Source: Lepidostoma basale
Lineage: Eukaryota; Arthropoda; Insecta; Trichoptera; Lepidostomatidae
Direction of reading: 5' to 3'
Length of the DNA: 64,000 nt
Assembly (NCBI GenBank): GCA_022606425.2
Contig: JAHDVF020001359.1
Span: 647,016 to 711,015, forward strand
This document shows, in pieces, positions 1-12,830 of this stretch. Under the pieces are notes generated by a model. The model saw only the letters and a program-made list of their open reading frames with translations. It did not search any database and had not been told where the DNA came from. The first letter of the stretch is position 1, and the number at the start of each line of letters is the position of its first letter. The translations under genes were made by a program, and so were the position numbers.

Positions 1-264
1 ATTAAAATATTTTGATAAATAAGGCGTTAACACCGTGGATTGAATAGTTACGCTTTTTTGTTAATTAAAACACTGCTCTTTCTACTTCAGAGTATACTTT
101 TCTGGCATGTTTAAAGGTTTTATATATTTGAAACTTCTACATAAAACATACCATATATTGTATGTTATATATTAAATAATTATATTATATATTAATAATC
201 ATTTTCGGTAAAGTTCAAACATATTTTAATTCTCAATTTAAATTTTAAGAGTTTATATCGTTCT

Positions 265-735
265 TGCGGTCTATAGGGCGTTGCATGGAATGGCACCCGC
301 TTATATATCTGAACTCTGCATCAACGAAAACCTGAATGCCAGACAGTCTACATTGCGATCAGCTAAGTCTTCTGCGATCGGTAGATTGACTGTGCCGAAA
401 CGCTGTCCAAGCACGAACTTCGGCGACCGAGCCTTCGCGGTAGCCGGCCCTTCAGCCTGGAACAATCTTCCAGCAGACCTTAAGTGCATATATAATCACT
501 CAGAGTTTAGATTGAGACATAAAACGCCCCTTTTCAAATTACCATTCCCTGATAGGAAGGGCTGATCGACTACGTCAGGTACCTCAGCCCTCATACTAAA
601 CATGTTTATTATTATTGTTATTTTTTTTATCTAGTTCATAAAACGGAGCATTTTCTACAGCGCCTTTGAGATGAGTAATTCATAAAAATGGCGCTCTATA
701 AATTATCCATTTTATTATTATATTATTATTGCGAT
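265..735 (+). mobile_element. L2/CR1-type LINE 3' fragment
   Basis: Translation from 281 reads HGMAPAYISELC ... FGDRAFAVAGPSAWNNLP, the C-terminal motif of CR1/L2-like reverse transcriptase proteins. A 3' UTR with GGCGCTCTATAAATTA and a TTA-rich tail ends near 735. 5'-truncated; relatives at 10276 and 22300 share the same end. Confidence 0.7.
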
Positions 736-959
736 GATGAAGGTGTAAAGCCTTCGAAACAAGTCGAGAAAAATGATGAAACGATGGTTTAATTCATAAA
801 AAATTCGTCGTACAATTTTTTAAATATATTTGCATTTAAATCACATTAATGAATTTATATTCACACTTTTTGACGAACCTCTTTAGTTTTATCCACATAC
901 ATACGATTCATAACTATACGAATCTAGAATATTACAATTTCTACCAGGAACAACCTTTA

Positions 960-1250
960 AAATGATCATGCCACGTTTTACTCACTTCACTCTTTTAACA
1001 ATTGTTTCTTTATCCTTTCACAACAATTTCTTCTGCTCTCCCTATATTGTTTCCCGATATCAAAATCTCTACAGCATTTATTCTGCTCTCATCCTTCATC
1101 CTCCAGTTTTACGTTTCGGGTCCATAAATAAGTATCGGAACCAGAATTTCACTGTGAACACATCTACGGCTGTATTCGATTTCCTAGATAAATCTGCACG
1201 AACGCACACTTCAAAAAGTCTGATTAAAGATTCAGTCTTGATCATCCTAT
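960..1250 (-). mobile_element. Diverged RTE-like LINE fragment
   Basis: On the plus strand, GCATTTATTCTGCTCTCATC and the following 90 bases match, at reduced identity, the antisense of the reverse-transcriptase C-terminal region of the 4708-8145 element. No intact frame on the minus strand. Confidence 0.5.
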
Positions 1251-1304
1251 CATTTTGACATATCCTTCTTAATTTTAATTTTAATTAAAAAAAAAAAAAA
1301 AAAA

Positions 1305-1545
1305 TTTGCATACAACAGGTCGTCTGAACCCAATTACTGTATACATTTATTTTTTAGCTATTATATTGATTCTTATGACATGTGATAGGTAGCCAATCTA
1401 TCGCCATTTTATTGTCACGAGAATTCTACACCAGACCAAAGACAGTGTGACAATCACACTGCCATCGCCGGGGATCGAACCCGGAACCTTCGGAATGGAA
1501 GTCAGAGCTCTTACCACTCAGCCACTAAGGTCGTCATGTGGGTAC
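1305..1545 (-). mobile_element. tRNA-derived SINE
   Basis: Plus-strand GGGGATCGAACCCGG at 1470 is an inverted B box, followed by CACTCAGCCACTAAGGTCGT (inverted A-box region). The body CATGTGATAGGTAGC...AATCTATCGCCATTTTATTG is shared with copies at 26285, 31545, 34170 and 47505. Confidence 0.75.
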
Positions 1546-1554
1546 ATTGTAAAA

Positions 1555-1800
1555 TATACGATTGGTAGTAGGGAAACCTTAAAAAAACTTATCATCATGG
1601 ACAAAGTGGAGGGCAGGCGACCAAAAGGACGACCACCGAACCGTTGGTCCGATCAAATCAGGTCTCTCATTAGCTGCAGCCTGGAGACTGACGGGTGACA
1701 CGAGCGCTTGGCGTGCCATGGTCAATGGTTTACAGGATAGACACGACCCTCAATCATGAGGAACACGACTGAGAAGAAGTAGGCAAAAGTCAAGGAAAGA
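1555..1800 (+). mobile_element. LINE 3' fragment (RTE-like)
   Basis: Plus-strand translation gives EGRRPKGRPPNRWSDQIRSL, then after a frame change an AWRAMVNGLQDRHDP-like string, the usual C-terminus of insect RTE-like LINE proteins. Broken. Confidence 0.6.
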
Positions 1801-2239
1801 AATTGTAAACTCGCGTGTATCCTATAACTATCATACCCAACTTTTTTCATCTTAAACAAAAACTGAATAATGATTTAAATAACACAAACTCCTGTAGACG
1901 TGTGTTATGATTAATCCTTACGTTTAAGAAGATACGAAAATCCAATAGACTACTTGACGTAAATAATATACTTGGAAAACAATCCAATTAATTACGTCAA
2001 TTGGTTATTATGACACTTGAAGTGTACATTTTAATTGCCGCATGTGTATTTATTGACAATAAAATCAAATTTACATAATTGAGGTTAATGTTCACGTATT
2101 TAAATGATCAATTTCAGCTGCTCGATTCTCGAAAGGTTTAATCCATATCTCAAATAACAGAGGTGCTCGAGACAATATTTGTTTTAGCTTTGAAGACCGC
2201 TTAGGATCCGCACTTCTAGAAAACTGTCAATGAGTGTTG

Positions 2240-2415
2240 AACTCGATTAATACGAATGAAAACGTCTCTTTTCTAGAAGTTTTATTCTATTTTATGTGAA
2301 TGACATGTTTCATGCCTGTTTAAGTCATTATTAAATATAATAAAACTTGGATAATTTAGACGTTTTCTTTCTCATCTATTATTTAATATGGAGTTTTACA
2401 TAAAAAAAACAATAA
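2240..2415. repeat. Fold-back (MITE-like) element, GAAAACGTCT family
   Basis: GAAAACGTCT at 2258 and AGACGTTTTC ending 2367 are inverted termini, with TTCTAGAAGTTTTATT and imperfect inverse inside. Relatives at 30385, 32902 and 48725. Confidence 0.6.
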
Positions 2416-2775
2416 ATATAGTAAGCTTGAGTACCTAAGAGTAATATAAGAGCTGTTCCACCTAGCTAAGCATCTCTATGCTTTCTTCCTTATCAACATC
2501 AAGTAGATCTTAAAATTCACAGAAATAAGAGAATAATATCAAAATTTTAACGGTTAACGAGTTAATTCTTGTGTGTTGTCTGCTTCATAATTTACAAATA
2601 TTATAACGGTTTACAAATAAAATTAAAACGATTTAAAAACCTTTATGCATTTTGTAGCGAGTGACTATAGCTTCACATTAAGGAGCAAATGAATAGAAAT
2701 GTCAAAGGGTGTGTCAAATTGATTGATGAGATTTTAACAAACATTGTAAAAATCTGTTTTCATCGATATTTTCAG

Positions 2776-2952
2776 GCGACTGCATCACAACGCAGTTTTG
2801 CACGCGGAGGGTGCATCACTCTCTGTGTGTGGCGCGTGCGGCGCCGAAAGCAGCGAGCTGTGCGCGTCGTGCTCCGTGCCGCTTTGCGCGCTCTGTACTC
2901 CGGACGATCCTGGCGCTGGCCCCGTAAGGTGCCGGGCCTGTGCTAATGACAG
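2776..2952 (+). CDS. Exon of the Rab-effector-like gene: eight-Cys zinc finger
   Basis: A TTTTCAG acceptor precedes 2776 and the donor GTTGGT follows 2952. The first base completes an upstream codon; the reading begins RLHHNAVLHAEG. Four CxxC pairs (CGAC, CASC, CALC, CRAC) make a two-zinc finger resembling the SHD/FYVE_2 finger of Rab effectors. GC content is far above the flanking sequence, typical of coding DNA here. It ends with two bases of an Arg codon that is completed by the first base of the next exon, so the join is in frame. A preceding coding exon must lie upstream, and I found no convincing candidate in 1-2775. Confidence 0.82.
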
Positions 2953-3244
2953 GTTGGTGACAGATTGGACTATATTTTTTATTTCTAGAAAACTATGTAG
3001 GGATACACATACGCATTAAGTCCGCCTACATTGTTCTTATAAATATTGGAATGCGAGAGCTCAATAACCCACCAAATTACTAGAACTTTCAAACTAGAAT
3101 TAAATACGTAGAATATTCAAGCAATTTGTAAAATGGGCTATAGGTCAAGTTTAACAAAACAAAGAGAATTGGTAACAGAGCCATCTATTGAATGAATGTT
3201 GAAGTAATCCTATGTATCTGGTAATAATACTATTTAATATAGTA

Positions 3245-3399
3245 GTGGCGATGAGGTTCGCAACCCATCACACCGCGTCTCTCGCGATGGCGAAAAGAGA
3301 AGGATGGAATGCCGCATCGATTAAAGTGTGGCAGTCCATTCTTTCTGCCTACCCTTTCGGGGAGACGGCGTGATGGTTAGTTAGTTAGTTAGTTAGTTA
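3245..3399 (+). mobile_element. Internally deleted RTE derivative, copy A
   Basis: The first 80 bases match the 5' region of the RTE element (its antisense at 7690-7767). Directly after GCCGCATCG comes GTGTGGCAGTCCATTC, which is the RTE 3' end, and a (TTAG)n tail. About 3 kb of coding sequence is missing. Copy B (4019) has the same junction. Confidence 0.8.
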
Positions 3400-3844
3400 A
3401 TAATATTTAATACAGTTTAATATACTATATATTTAATATATCAATTTAAAAAAAGTAAGGCATTAGTTTGGAATATTCACAATGAATCTCTAATTTATGG
3501 GAAATTGTACATGCATTTGAAACATATTTTTAGATCATCTGTAATCTTATCTAACACGTTGCGCGTTGGTATGAGAGGGTGTATGTAGGTTTGAAAGCGT
3601 GTTTTTATTATTGTCAAACGATTTAGTTTATTTTTTGCGATTGACGTTTTAAACGATATAAATGATAATCCGTTTTAGTAAAAACACTATTATAATTCAA
3701 CATTATTAATTGTAAATTGGAACGCTGTTATAATATCACAGTTTAAATATTTTCACTAAGCAATGCTGGCATCAGCATTAAATTCTAAAATTGAAATTTT
3801 ACATTATGATACAAGAAACAATAAATAAATGTTTATTTTTTCAG

Positions 3845-3966
3845 ATATCTACTGACATCAATTACTTCACACTTCAACAGTGGCTCCTTCGTGAAGTTCC
3901 TAAAGGACAACTTCCTCTATTTAGGATCGTGGTACGAAGAAGAAGACAAACTGAATAATTTAAAAG
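3845..3966 (+). CDS. Exon 2 of the Rab-effector-like gene
   Basis: Acceptor TTTTTTCAG, donor GTATGT. It encodes 40 residues beginning YLLTSITSHFNSGSFVKFLK and ending with an acidic EEEDKLNNLK stretch. This is the position after the last CxxC where melanophilin and MyRIP carry an aromatic/basic helix. It is entered at phase 2 and left at phase 1, matching both neighbours. It is flanked on both sides by near-identical, oppositely oriented RTE-derived repeats (3245-3399 and 4019-4165). Confidence 0.82.
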
Positions 3967-4018
3967 GTATGTTGAAGATCGATCTAAAAAAGCTTTTGCA
4001 CCCATTTCCACTATAATA

Positions 4019-4515
4019 TAACTAACTAACTAACCATCACGCCGTTTCCCCGAAAGGGTAGGCAGAAAGAATGGACTGCCACACTTTAATCGATGCGGCA
4101 CTCCATCCTTCTCTTTTCGCCATCGCGAGAGACGCGGTGTGATGGGTTGCGAACCTCATCGCCACCAAAAGGCATCTCCCGCGCACATTTCGATCGTTCA
4201 ACGTCTACATAATAAATCTAAAACAAATTATCTGTAATACAATAATATAAAATAAAATAACAAAGAAAAATAATTTAACACATAATGTTATTTTAGATGG
4301 TGCACTTGTCGTCAGCTGGACGATCCGGACATTTGTGTTTATTTAATTTTTATTCTACGTTATCCACTGTTTTTTTTTTTAATTTACTGTAATTAGGCAC
4401 TTAAAACAATCCAACACCAAGCAAGAACTTCAAAATATTATTGAAGAATTTATTTAAATTATCATTGGAACAAATGAAAAATTTATTTTTGCACCTGTCA
4501 AAATTATTTTTATAA
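4019..4515 (-). mobile_element. Internally deleted RTE derivative, copy B (with longer 5' UTR)
   Basis: 4019-4165 is the reverse complement of copy A with two mismatches. 4166-4515 continues into sequence similar to 7768-8145 (GGCACTT...GCAAG.ACTTCAA...GGAACAAATG...CACCTGTCAAAA), the untranslated 5' part of the full element. Confidence 0.75.
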
Positions 4516-4547
4516 ACGAAAAAAAACTATCGCTATATATATATAGT

Positions 4548-4709
<162 letters not shown>

Positions 4710-4957
4710 CTAACTAACTAACTAACCATCACGCCGTCTCCCCGAAGGGGTAGGCATAAAGAATGGACTGCCACACCTTTCTTTCCTGACATATTTCTCT
4801 CGCTTCCTCAACATTCATACATCGTGTCATGCACGCGCGTCGATTTCTCTGACTCCTCACATGGCCGACATTCAATATTTGATTTATTTGATCGTGCCAC
4901 GTTTTCCTGGTCTTCCTCTATTTCTGGTTCTATTTACATCGTTAACATACAATTTTT

Positions 4958-5968
4958 TTACCATTCTTCTTCATTCATTCTTTCCATATGTCCAAACCAT
5001 CTTAATGATCCTTTCATTATTTTGTTCATAACACCATCATTCGCACCGCATTCACTTCTTATATTTTCATTCGACACTCTATCATACACAGAATATCCAC
5101 ACATTCGTCTAAGAGATCTCATTTCTACTGCATTTATTCTACTTTCATCCTTCCTTTGCCAGTTCCATGCTTCGCTTCCATACATAAGGGTCGGTAGAAG
5201 AACACCATTGTGCACTGCCATTCTAGCTTTTTTGGATAGGTTTTTGTTTGCGATGACAACTTTAAGTGCACCATTCACTTTGTTGCCTGCCCCAACCCTT
5301 CTTTCAATATCCCTCTCCACTCTCCCATCTCTTGTAAACATACTACCTAAATACACAAACTCAACTACTTGCTCCAAGTTTTCACCATTCACGCTAATGT
5401 TGCAGACTGTCGTGGTTTCTTCCTTTTCAAAAATCATTACCTTGGACTTATTAACATTCATCATCAGATCATTTCGCATGCATACCTCATACATACAATT
5501 CACCAGGACTTGTAGTTCATGCTCGTTGTCAGCAAGTAGGACAGCGTCATCCGCATACAAGAGACAGCTTACTGACACTCCGCTCATTTTGGCACCTACA
5601 TCCAACCCTTTCAGCTCTCTCATACAATTGTCCATATACAGATTAAATAACCACGGGGACATTATGCAACCTTGTTTGACACCTTTATTGATATCAAACC
5701 AGGCTGTAAGATCTCCATTTACTCTGACACTAGCAGTGCTTTCTGTGTATAGCGACTTAATGGCCGTGATCAGTTTTGTACTTATTCCATATTCAGACAA
5801 TATTTTCCACAACTTTTCTCTATTAACGTAATCATATGCTTTTTGTAAGTCGACAAATGCACAGAAAGTTTGCGATTTTTGGCCAGAAACTTCTCTGTCA
5901 ATGTACGAAGTCCAAAAATTTGATCCATACATCCTCTGCCATTCATAAAGGCACCTTGCACATCCCAA
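4958..5968 (-). pseudogene. Reverse transcriptase part of the RTE LINE
   Basis: A 330-residue open frame covers RT palm motifs (AFVDLQKAYD, GVKQGCIMSPWLFN, YADDAVLLA) and the thumb to GHMERMNEEEW. A single-base deletion near 5868 relative to the copy at 63256 separates it from upstream sequence. Confidence 0.85.
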
Positions 5969-6866
5969 ACTTTGTCACTCGTCAATTTTCTTACTCTTTC
6001 TATTAAAAATTCTGCCATAGACTTTACCAACGACACTCAAAAGACTAATAGCTCTGTGGTTTCCACATTCCATACGCGATCCTTTTCCTTTGTACAGGGG
6101 CATAATTACTGCTCTCCTCCAGTCTAGCGGCGTATATCCCTCCTCCAAGCACTGGTTAAATAACTTACATAACCATGTAGAAACCACTTCGCCACCGCTT
6201 TTAATAAGTCTATGGCAATACAATCAAACCCAACAGCTTTTCCACTTTTCATTGCACTCACGGATCTTTTCATCTCATTCGTACTTATTTTTTCAATATT
6301 ATCATTCATAGGTCCCTCACTCGCACTAGCTGTCATATTTTCGATCACGCTTGTATCACCACCATACATCTCCTTAAAATATTCCATCCATCTTTCTTGT
6401 ATGATCTTACTCTCCGTTAACATTCTTCCCTCGTTGTCTAAAATTGTTTTCACACATCCACTATCAGGAGGATTTCGGGCTTTTTTAACTTCTTTCCAAA
6501 ACATTTTTAAATTTACTTGGAAGTTGTTTGTCATTTTGAGCCCTTCTTCCTCCTTCAGCTTTTCTTTCCGCGCTTTCACTACCGACTTCACTCTCTTCTT
6601 GCATACCTTATACAAATCTTTTGCTCTTTCATACTTAACTCTGTCATTCTTATTTATCGACAACATATTCAACCAAGCATTTTTCTTCTCTTTAACAGCA
6701 ATCTTTACGTCATCATTCCACCATGCATCCCCTTTCCTTCTTCCTTGTACACACACACCACACGATTCTTTCGCTGATTCACACAAACTCTCCTTCAAGT
6801 ATTTCCAGGTCTCGTCAATACTCAACTCACTTACATCCCGCTCACTCAATCTATCTTTCACTTTTC

Positions 6867-7786
6867 TTACGAAATTATTTCTACGTCATTGTTTTGCAGT
6901 TTTTCAACTTTGACTCTAGTCGGTGCGGCTACTGTTTTGCTTCTTCTGGTTCGCCATCCCCGGAATAAGATCACTTTTGCCATTACTAAAAAATGATCCG
7001 TTTCCAGTTCGGCTCCCCTGAAGACCCTTGAATCAACAGTATCTGCCCGTAATCTAGAGTCTACAATGACGTAATCTATAATGGACCTTTCAAATCCTCT
7101 TTCCCAAGTATAGAGATGGATTCTCTTATGATCGAAGATGGTATTTGATACAAAGAGACCCCATTCTATACACAACTCAAGCAGTCTCCTTCCATTATCA
7201 TTTATTCGTCTATCACCAAACGTACCCAGACATTCCTCGTACCCACTCCTACGGATTCCCACCCAACCGTTCATATCACCTGCTATTATCAATCTTTCGT
7301 TTTCACTCTTACACACCAATGTCTCTCTCTCACTTTGTCCCAAAACTCATCTTTACTCGCCTCATTTTCGTTGTTACCAGGGGCGTATCCAATTAAAAGG
7401 AAAACTCTTGTTAACCCGATCTTGAAGCGAATCCACATGAGTCTTGGGCTAACACATTTATAACCTTTCATACATTCTACCATCCTTGGAGCTAGCACTG
7501 CCGCCACGCCTTGGCATGCTCTGTGGTCATTCGGCACACCCGACCACAGAACAAGCTTATCCGCATGCTCCAAGGAACCACACTCTTTCATCATACATTC
7601 AGTCACACATAAAACATCTAAACACTTTTTATCCATTTCTGCACACATCTCATTCAACTTTCCTTCCATACCTCCCCTTATATTCCATGTACCGATGCGG
7701 CACTCCACCCTTCTCTGTTCGCCCCTGCGGGAGATGCGGTGTGATGGGTTGCGGACCTCATCGCCACCAGTAGGCATCACCCGCAC
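6867..7786 (-). pseudogene. AP-endonuclease part of the RTE LINE, frameshifted
   Basis: Two overlapping frames (7786-7289 and 7343-6867) together carry the exonuclease/endonuclease/phosphatase fold motifs GTWNIRGG, GDMNGWVG and DH. The frame breaks near 7320 and again at about 6865. Confidence 0.8.
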
Positions 7787-8145
7787 ACACTTAAATGCTA
7801 AATCATTTACAAACTATATCTTAAATAAAATTCAATTGTATAAAATAAATAAATAAAATAAAATAAATCATAAAATAAAAATTACAAAATATAACACATA
7901 AAAGAAAAAAAAAGTTATAACACATAAGCTATTTTCTAAGATAATATCCTTTCATTAAAAGTTTGTTTCTTCCGCTACCACCGTTATATTAATAAAATTT
8001 TAGTTAGTTAGGCACTTTAAATAGTTTAATTTCCAGCAAGCACTTCAATATGAATCAAAAGAATTTTTCAAATAGACATCGGAACAAATGTACATAAACT
8101 TTCGAAAAATAAAATTATGAAAACCAATTTGGCACCTGTCAAAAC

Positions 8146-8490
8146 ACTTCACATAAACAATGTAATTATATTTTTCACCACCAAAACAGCACAAAGGTAT
8201 AAATTTTCACAATCAAATATTATTTTGGGATGGCAAGATGCGTATTGGCCAGGATTATTCACATATGGATCATTTATATATAAATTTTGTCCACTAGTTG
8301 ACGATGTTTTAAACAAAGGTCAATATTATAATTTGCTCATCCAACAGGACACACCCAACACGTATACGAGGTAACGAACCACAAAGTACTGTTTTAAACA
8401 TATAAACATTTTTAAAAAATCACTTATACGCCTAAAAACTCCAGTTTTATTGGAGAAGCCCGCGACCAAACAACACACCCAACTTCAACT
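8146..8490. other. No gene seen
   Basis: Intronic sequence. An 85-codon plus-strand frame at 8117-8374 straddles the LINE 5' edge and shows no coding features I recognise. Confidence 0.5.
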
Positions 8491-8496
8491 GTCAAA

Positions 8497-8499
8497 AAT

Positions 8500-8542
<43 letters not shown>

Positions 8543-8890
8543 GAGCATATATATATATATGTTATGTTATTATTATTACATATACATACATATTATTATT
8601 ATATTATTATTATTATTATATGCTATTATTATTACATACATATTATTATTGGTTATAGCACATATACATACATATTATATATTATGTATACATACATACA
8701 TATTATTATTAGTTGTTATTATTGTTGAGTTAATATTATTATTATTACACATATTAGACATATTATTATTATTATTATTATTATTATGCGCTACATACAT
8801 ATTATTATTATTGTTGTTACATATACATATTATTACATATATATATATACATATTACATACATATATATATTATTACAGTATAGTATATT
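8497..8890. repeat. (TA)n and (TTA)n microsatellite tract
   Basis: TA dinucleotides to about 8560, then interleaved TTA and CATA repeats. The reading frames here translate to Ile/Tyr/Leu or Asn runs and are not genes. Confidence 0.9.
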
Positions 8891-8968
8891 ATAACTATAA
8901 TATAATATACTAAAAGCTGGAAAGCATTTATAGTAAAAAAATATTTAACTTGTGGTGTCCTTTATTAG

Positions 8969-9127
8969 TGTCCAGGGCTGGGGCCGTGCAGGGGGCGGGG
9001 GCGGGTGCAGGGGCGGGGGCGCACGAGGGTGACCAGGTCCGGGAGTTCCTGCAGCAGCTGGCCGAAAAGCTCGCCGGGGGGTCTCTCGATGACGTCAGCG
9101 TCTCCAGGATGTACGAGCACTCAGAGT
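8969..9127 (+). CDS. Exon 3 of the Rab-effector-like gene: Gly/Ala run and helical segment
   Basis: Acceptor TTTATTAG, donor GTGAGT. The exon encodes a low-complexity Gly-Ala run followed by HEGDQVREFLQQLAEKL and a GGSLDDVSVSRMYEHSE segment likely to be helical. It is the GC-richest stretch of the neighbourhood. It is entered and left at phase 1. The next coding exon is 29 kb downstream. Confidence 0.8.
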
Positions 9128-10275
9128 GTGAGTAGACTTTTTTTACTTGATTGCCTCGGCCTTTAGTGAATACTTGGTTTAAAACGCTTTCCTTAACAAT
9201 CCACAGATGGCGCTCATAAATATCATGGCAGACTTTATTTTATGTTAACAAATTTTATAGTTTTGATTTTTACTTTTTAGCAATAACCAAATATAAAGTT
9301 TTTGTTGATATTTCTGGATTAATTAATATTTTATTTAATGTAAACTTAAGACCAAAATTGTGTTATTTTACGAATACTAGTATTACAATTATTGGGGAAA
9401 CGAGAAACAGAAACCTTAAAGATTAATTCGGGATTGTTAAAAAAAATTAAAAAATTCTTATTTTGTTACGTTTAAAACTTTTTGGTACGTAATCATGAAA
9501 ATAAATTCAAATACCCTTGTGTTTTGTTTTTAAACTACGTAATTTGGGGTAAAAAGAACATATGCAATTGATTTAATTAATTTAAAATGTATTCTTGCAT
9601 CCCTTAGAGTATACCGAGAGTAAGATACATCGAAACATGTCTCAATTTTTTATTTATTCTTTCAAAAAATTATGTTGAGTTTATAGATTTTAAATAATTT
9701 ATTAAAATCTTGTATCATTAAAGTATGCTATAAGTTGCACTTAATTTTTTTTTGTGTTTATTCTTATTTGTTGTTTTTTCCCGACCTTGCACATGTATGT
9801 ATTATAAATATTTTTCTTATAACCTCATTTTCCGCTACCGTCAATTGCCACCGAGGTCCGCAAACTAGGTAAACTAACAATGTGTTCGGTTTACTTTATG
9901 ACAAATTGGTGAAACAAGTGTAATAAAGCGACACCATGTAAAAACTAACAAAACCACACCTTTATTGAATTAAAAATGATCATGAACTCCTAACATCAGT
10001 GCACATATTTTTTAATATTATAGTATATATAACTAATTGCACATTCTCTAAAAATAAAATAACGGTTGACAGTTTAAAAATGCTGACCGATTTCTTCGTC
10101 ATATCTCGACTATATAACTGCAACGGAGTCTATCTCCGAAAACTTATAAACTTTCCACTGCATTTAATGCGGCAACCCCATCTAATAAAAACTGTGCCGA
10201 ATGGTTTTCATATATGGCAAAACTTTAAAGAAATTTTCTATTTTAAATGTCCAGTAATAATAAAATACTAGCTAT

Positions 10276-10610
10276 ACTGGACGGTCTTTACGGCCTTACA
10301 TGGAATGGCACCAGCTAATACGTCAGATTTCTGCATCACTGAGAGGCATTAAGATTAGTAATATCTTCTTCGATGGGTAGATTGTCTGAGAAAAGATGTC
10401 CTCGCATAAATTTTGGTGACCGAACCACCACGGTAGCCGGCCCTTCATCCTGGAACCATCTTCCGGGAGAACTTAGGTGCGTTGAGATCCACTCAGTGAT
10501 GCGATCGACATTAAAAACGTATATTTTAAAAATCATTATATCCTGATTTTAAATCTTTATCGACTACGCCAGGTGCACCCCTCATAAATATAGTTCATAA
10601 CTAGTAATGT
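10276..10610 (+). mobile_element. L2/CR1-type LINE 3' fragment, degenerate
   Basis: GGCCTTACATGGAATGGCAC and CGGTAGCCGGCCCTTCATCC match the copy at 265-735; frames are broken. Confidence 0.6.
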
Positions 10611-12639
10611 ACGAATAAGAGTTATGTTAAATCACCGAAGTATTCTGATATCTTTAAACTCCGCGATACCTACCTATTTCACTAACAAGCATATACATTT
10701 TGTTTCAATACCTTCTCCAAAGATAAATGTATTCGAACCCTACAAACGCTTTTCTCTTTTTTTTTAATAAATAATTGTTTTTGCTACTCTCATTCTTTGA
10801 TTGTTTACCAACCAAATCCTTGTAACAATAATAACGATCGTTTAAGTATATAAAACTGTTTATATCATTCAAAGTTGACAGTGAAGACCCAATTTCATTT
10901 GGATATTTTGTAGGAAGATGATTTATGGGCATCTGAGTCAACCGTGATAAATGTGTAGTGTCTTTTGTGGTCCATAATTCTTATCAGAACAAACATCCAT
11001 TGTAAGAAAGCGTTTATGATCGATGCGTAACTCTAGCGGGTATTCCAGCGATGTGTAGTACCCACAACTTCGAAACAATACGTTGAAAATAATCTTGTAT
11101 GCATACCTGGTAACGAATTGTATTCATATTGTATTGACCAATTAAATCATTAGGTTCTTTTTCTGGTAAGCGCAACTATGAAGTCCAATTGGTTGAGCAC
11201 GTGGATTTGTGTTCCTTATAATCTGACTTGCATCGCATTTTTTGTATGAAGAAATACCAAAAAAACTTTTCAGTTAGTTTACTTTCTCACAATTTATTTA
11301 TTAGAGTTCTATGACATTTTCTCGACAGTTTTGCTAACCATTGTTGGCAATATCGGGTGATACTAAATCTAAATAACTGAGTAATGATTTCTAGTTACAT
11401 ATTTTGTGAATGTTACAAACACCAATTTTTAGGAATTTAATATTATAGATAATCGCTTTACGTAAAAACGAAAATATCTGCGCAAGTCATTAACATATAC
11501 GTGTATAAACAATAAATACATATCCATTAAATACGTACGCATGAGCACATGACTTAACTTTGCATGTACATAATTATAAAATATTTTATCTCCGATTGCG
11601 TAGAACAGTATACAACATATATATTAATTATAGCACATATTATCAAACAGATAATAAATTGGTATTAGAAACAGATTTTTGTTTAACTTATAAATTCCGT
11701 AAAATAAAATATTTTTCTTTTAACGAGGAATGTAAAATTGTTTCTTGAACAATGATGCAAATCTCCACCATCATAATATAAATAGAAAAAAATCCAGATG
11801 TCGCAAAGAAAGAGTATGAGATTATTTATCAAGAAAGTAATTCGAAATGCACACGATGCGCATGCCCAAGAACTTTTCTGAATTATTTTGAATTCTGTTC
11901 TGATTTTTGTTGCATGACAGTATTGTAGAAAACAAAAGGAGAACAATTTGCTGTTGTTAATTGTGAAATTTTTATCATGTGTGAAAAAAAAAGTTTTACT
12001 TTAAAAATATAACTTAATCACCTGGAGTTTAATTTATTGTTACATACAAAAATTAAAAGTATCAAATTTCAAAACGTAGTTATTTAAACAACGTAAAAAA
12101 AAGAGTCGTACCATGATAAACTTTTGTGAAAAAACAGTATCTTTATTTATATTGCGTACTCTCTGATCCGTTTGTATTTGTCGTCATATTGATTCATTGC
12201 ATACAATAGTATCAGCTAACATATAGTACAATGATTATGGCAGGTTTGTGAAGTACGCGCGTGCAAAAGTTCGAATTTCTTAAAACAATGGTGGTTGAAT
12301 GAGTAAGTAATAAGTCATGGCTTATCAGTCAACGCTATAATAATATCAAGTATTGTTGATCATTTGCCATATCCGGCCTGCGCAAGAGTTATAGGAATCA
12401 CGTAAAACCACGAAGAGAATAACCATTGTTAGCGGCACAGCGATATCTTGAATCTAATGTAGCCTCTTTGGTCTTTACTTTGTATGCCTAATAATGGTCA
12501 TACTTCTCCACACATCAATTTTCTGCGATTTTTCATAAACATTCGAAAGATTTCACTTTTAGTAATTTTAAAAACTATATATTAACTAATTTTGAATGCA
12601 TCGAATAATAATTTAGGGTGTATTTCAGGTCCAACTTAA

Positions 12640-12830
12640 ATGTTTCAGATGATAGAATGTTCCGCCGTTATCACAGCCCTATAAGTACGGCCATCGCTTC
12701 CCTTTCTTTAGCCCTGAGGACCAACCCAAGGAGTAAGTGATGTCCTGATAATCTGTTGGTGAAATCACGCGTTCGAGTGGTATTTTTGCACGAATTTCTT
12801 ATTACCTTTACTTCTAAGGTATTTTTGAGA
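12640..12830. other. Unassigned GC-richer stretch
   Basis: Around 12650-12790 the sequence is less AT-rich (CAGCCCTATAAGTACGGCC). No open frame, no match to the repeats in this window. Possibly an old repeat. Confidence 0.3.

Noticed and set aside
281..565. 94-codon frame as a host gene
   Set aside because: It is a LINE C-terminal fragment with degenerate relatives at 10276 and 22300, and has no ATG start.
1440..1545. Functional tRNA gene on the minus strand
   Set aside because: Has tRNA-like A and B boxes but no closing acceptor stem, and is part of a repeated SINE.
4824..5831. 335-codon plus-strand open frame
   Set aside because: It is exactly antisense to the LINE reverse transcriptase, rich in Ser/Leu/Phe/Thr with no domain, and repeated wherever the LINE is. 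Kept only as an observation.
6212..6913. 233-codon plus-strand open frame
   Set aside because: Antisense shadow of the 6861-6124 LINE coding segment.
8450..8894. Frames of Ile/Tyr/Leu or Asn repeats
   Set aside because: Translation of TA and TTA microsatellites.
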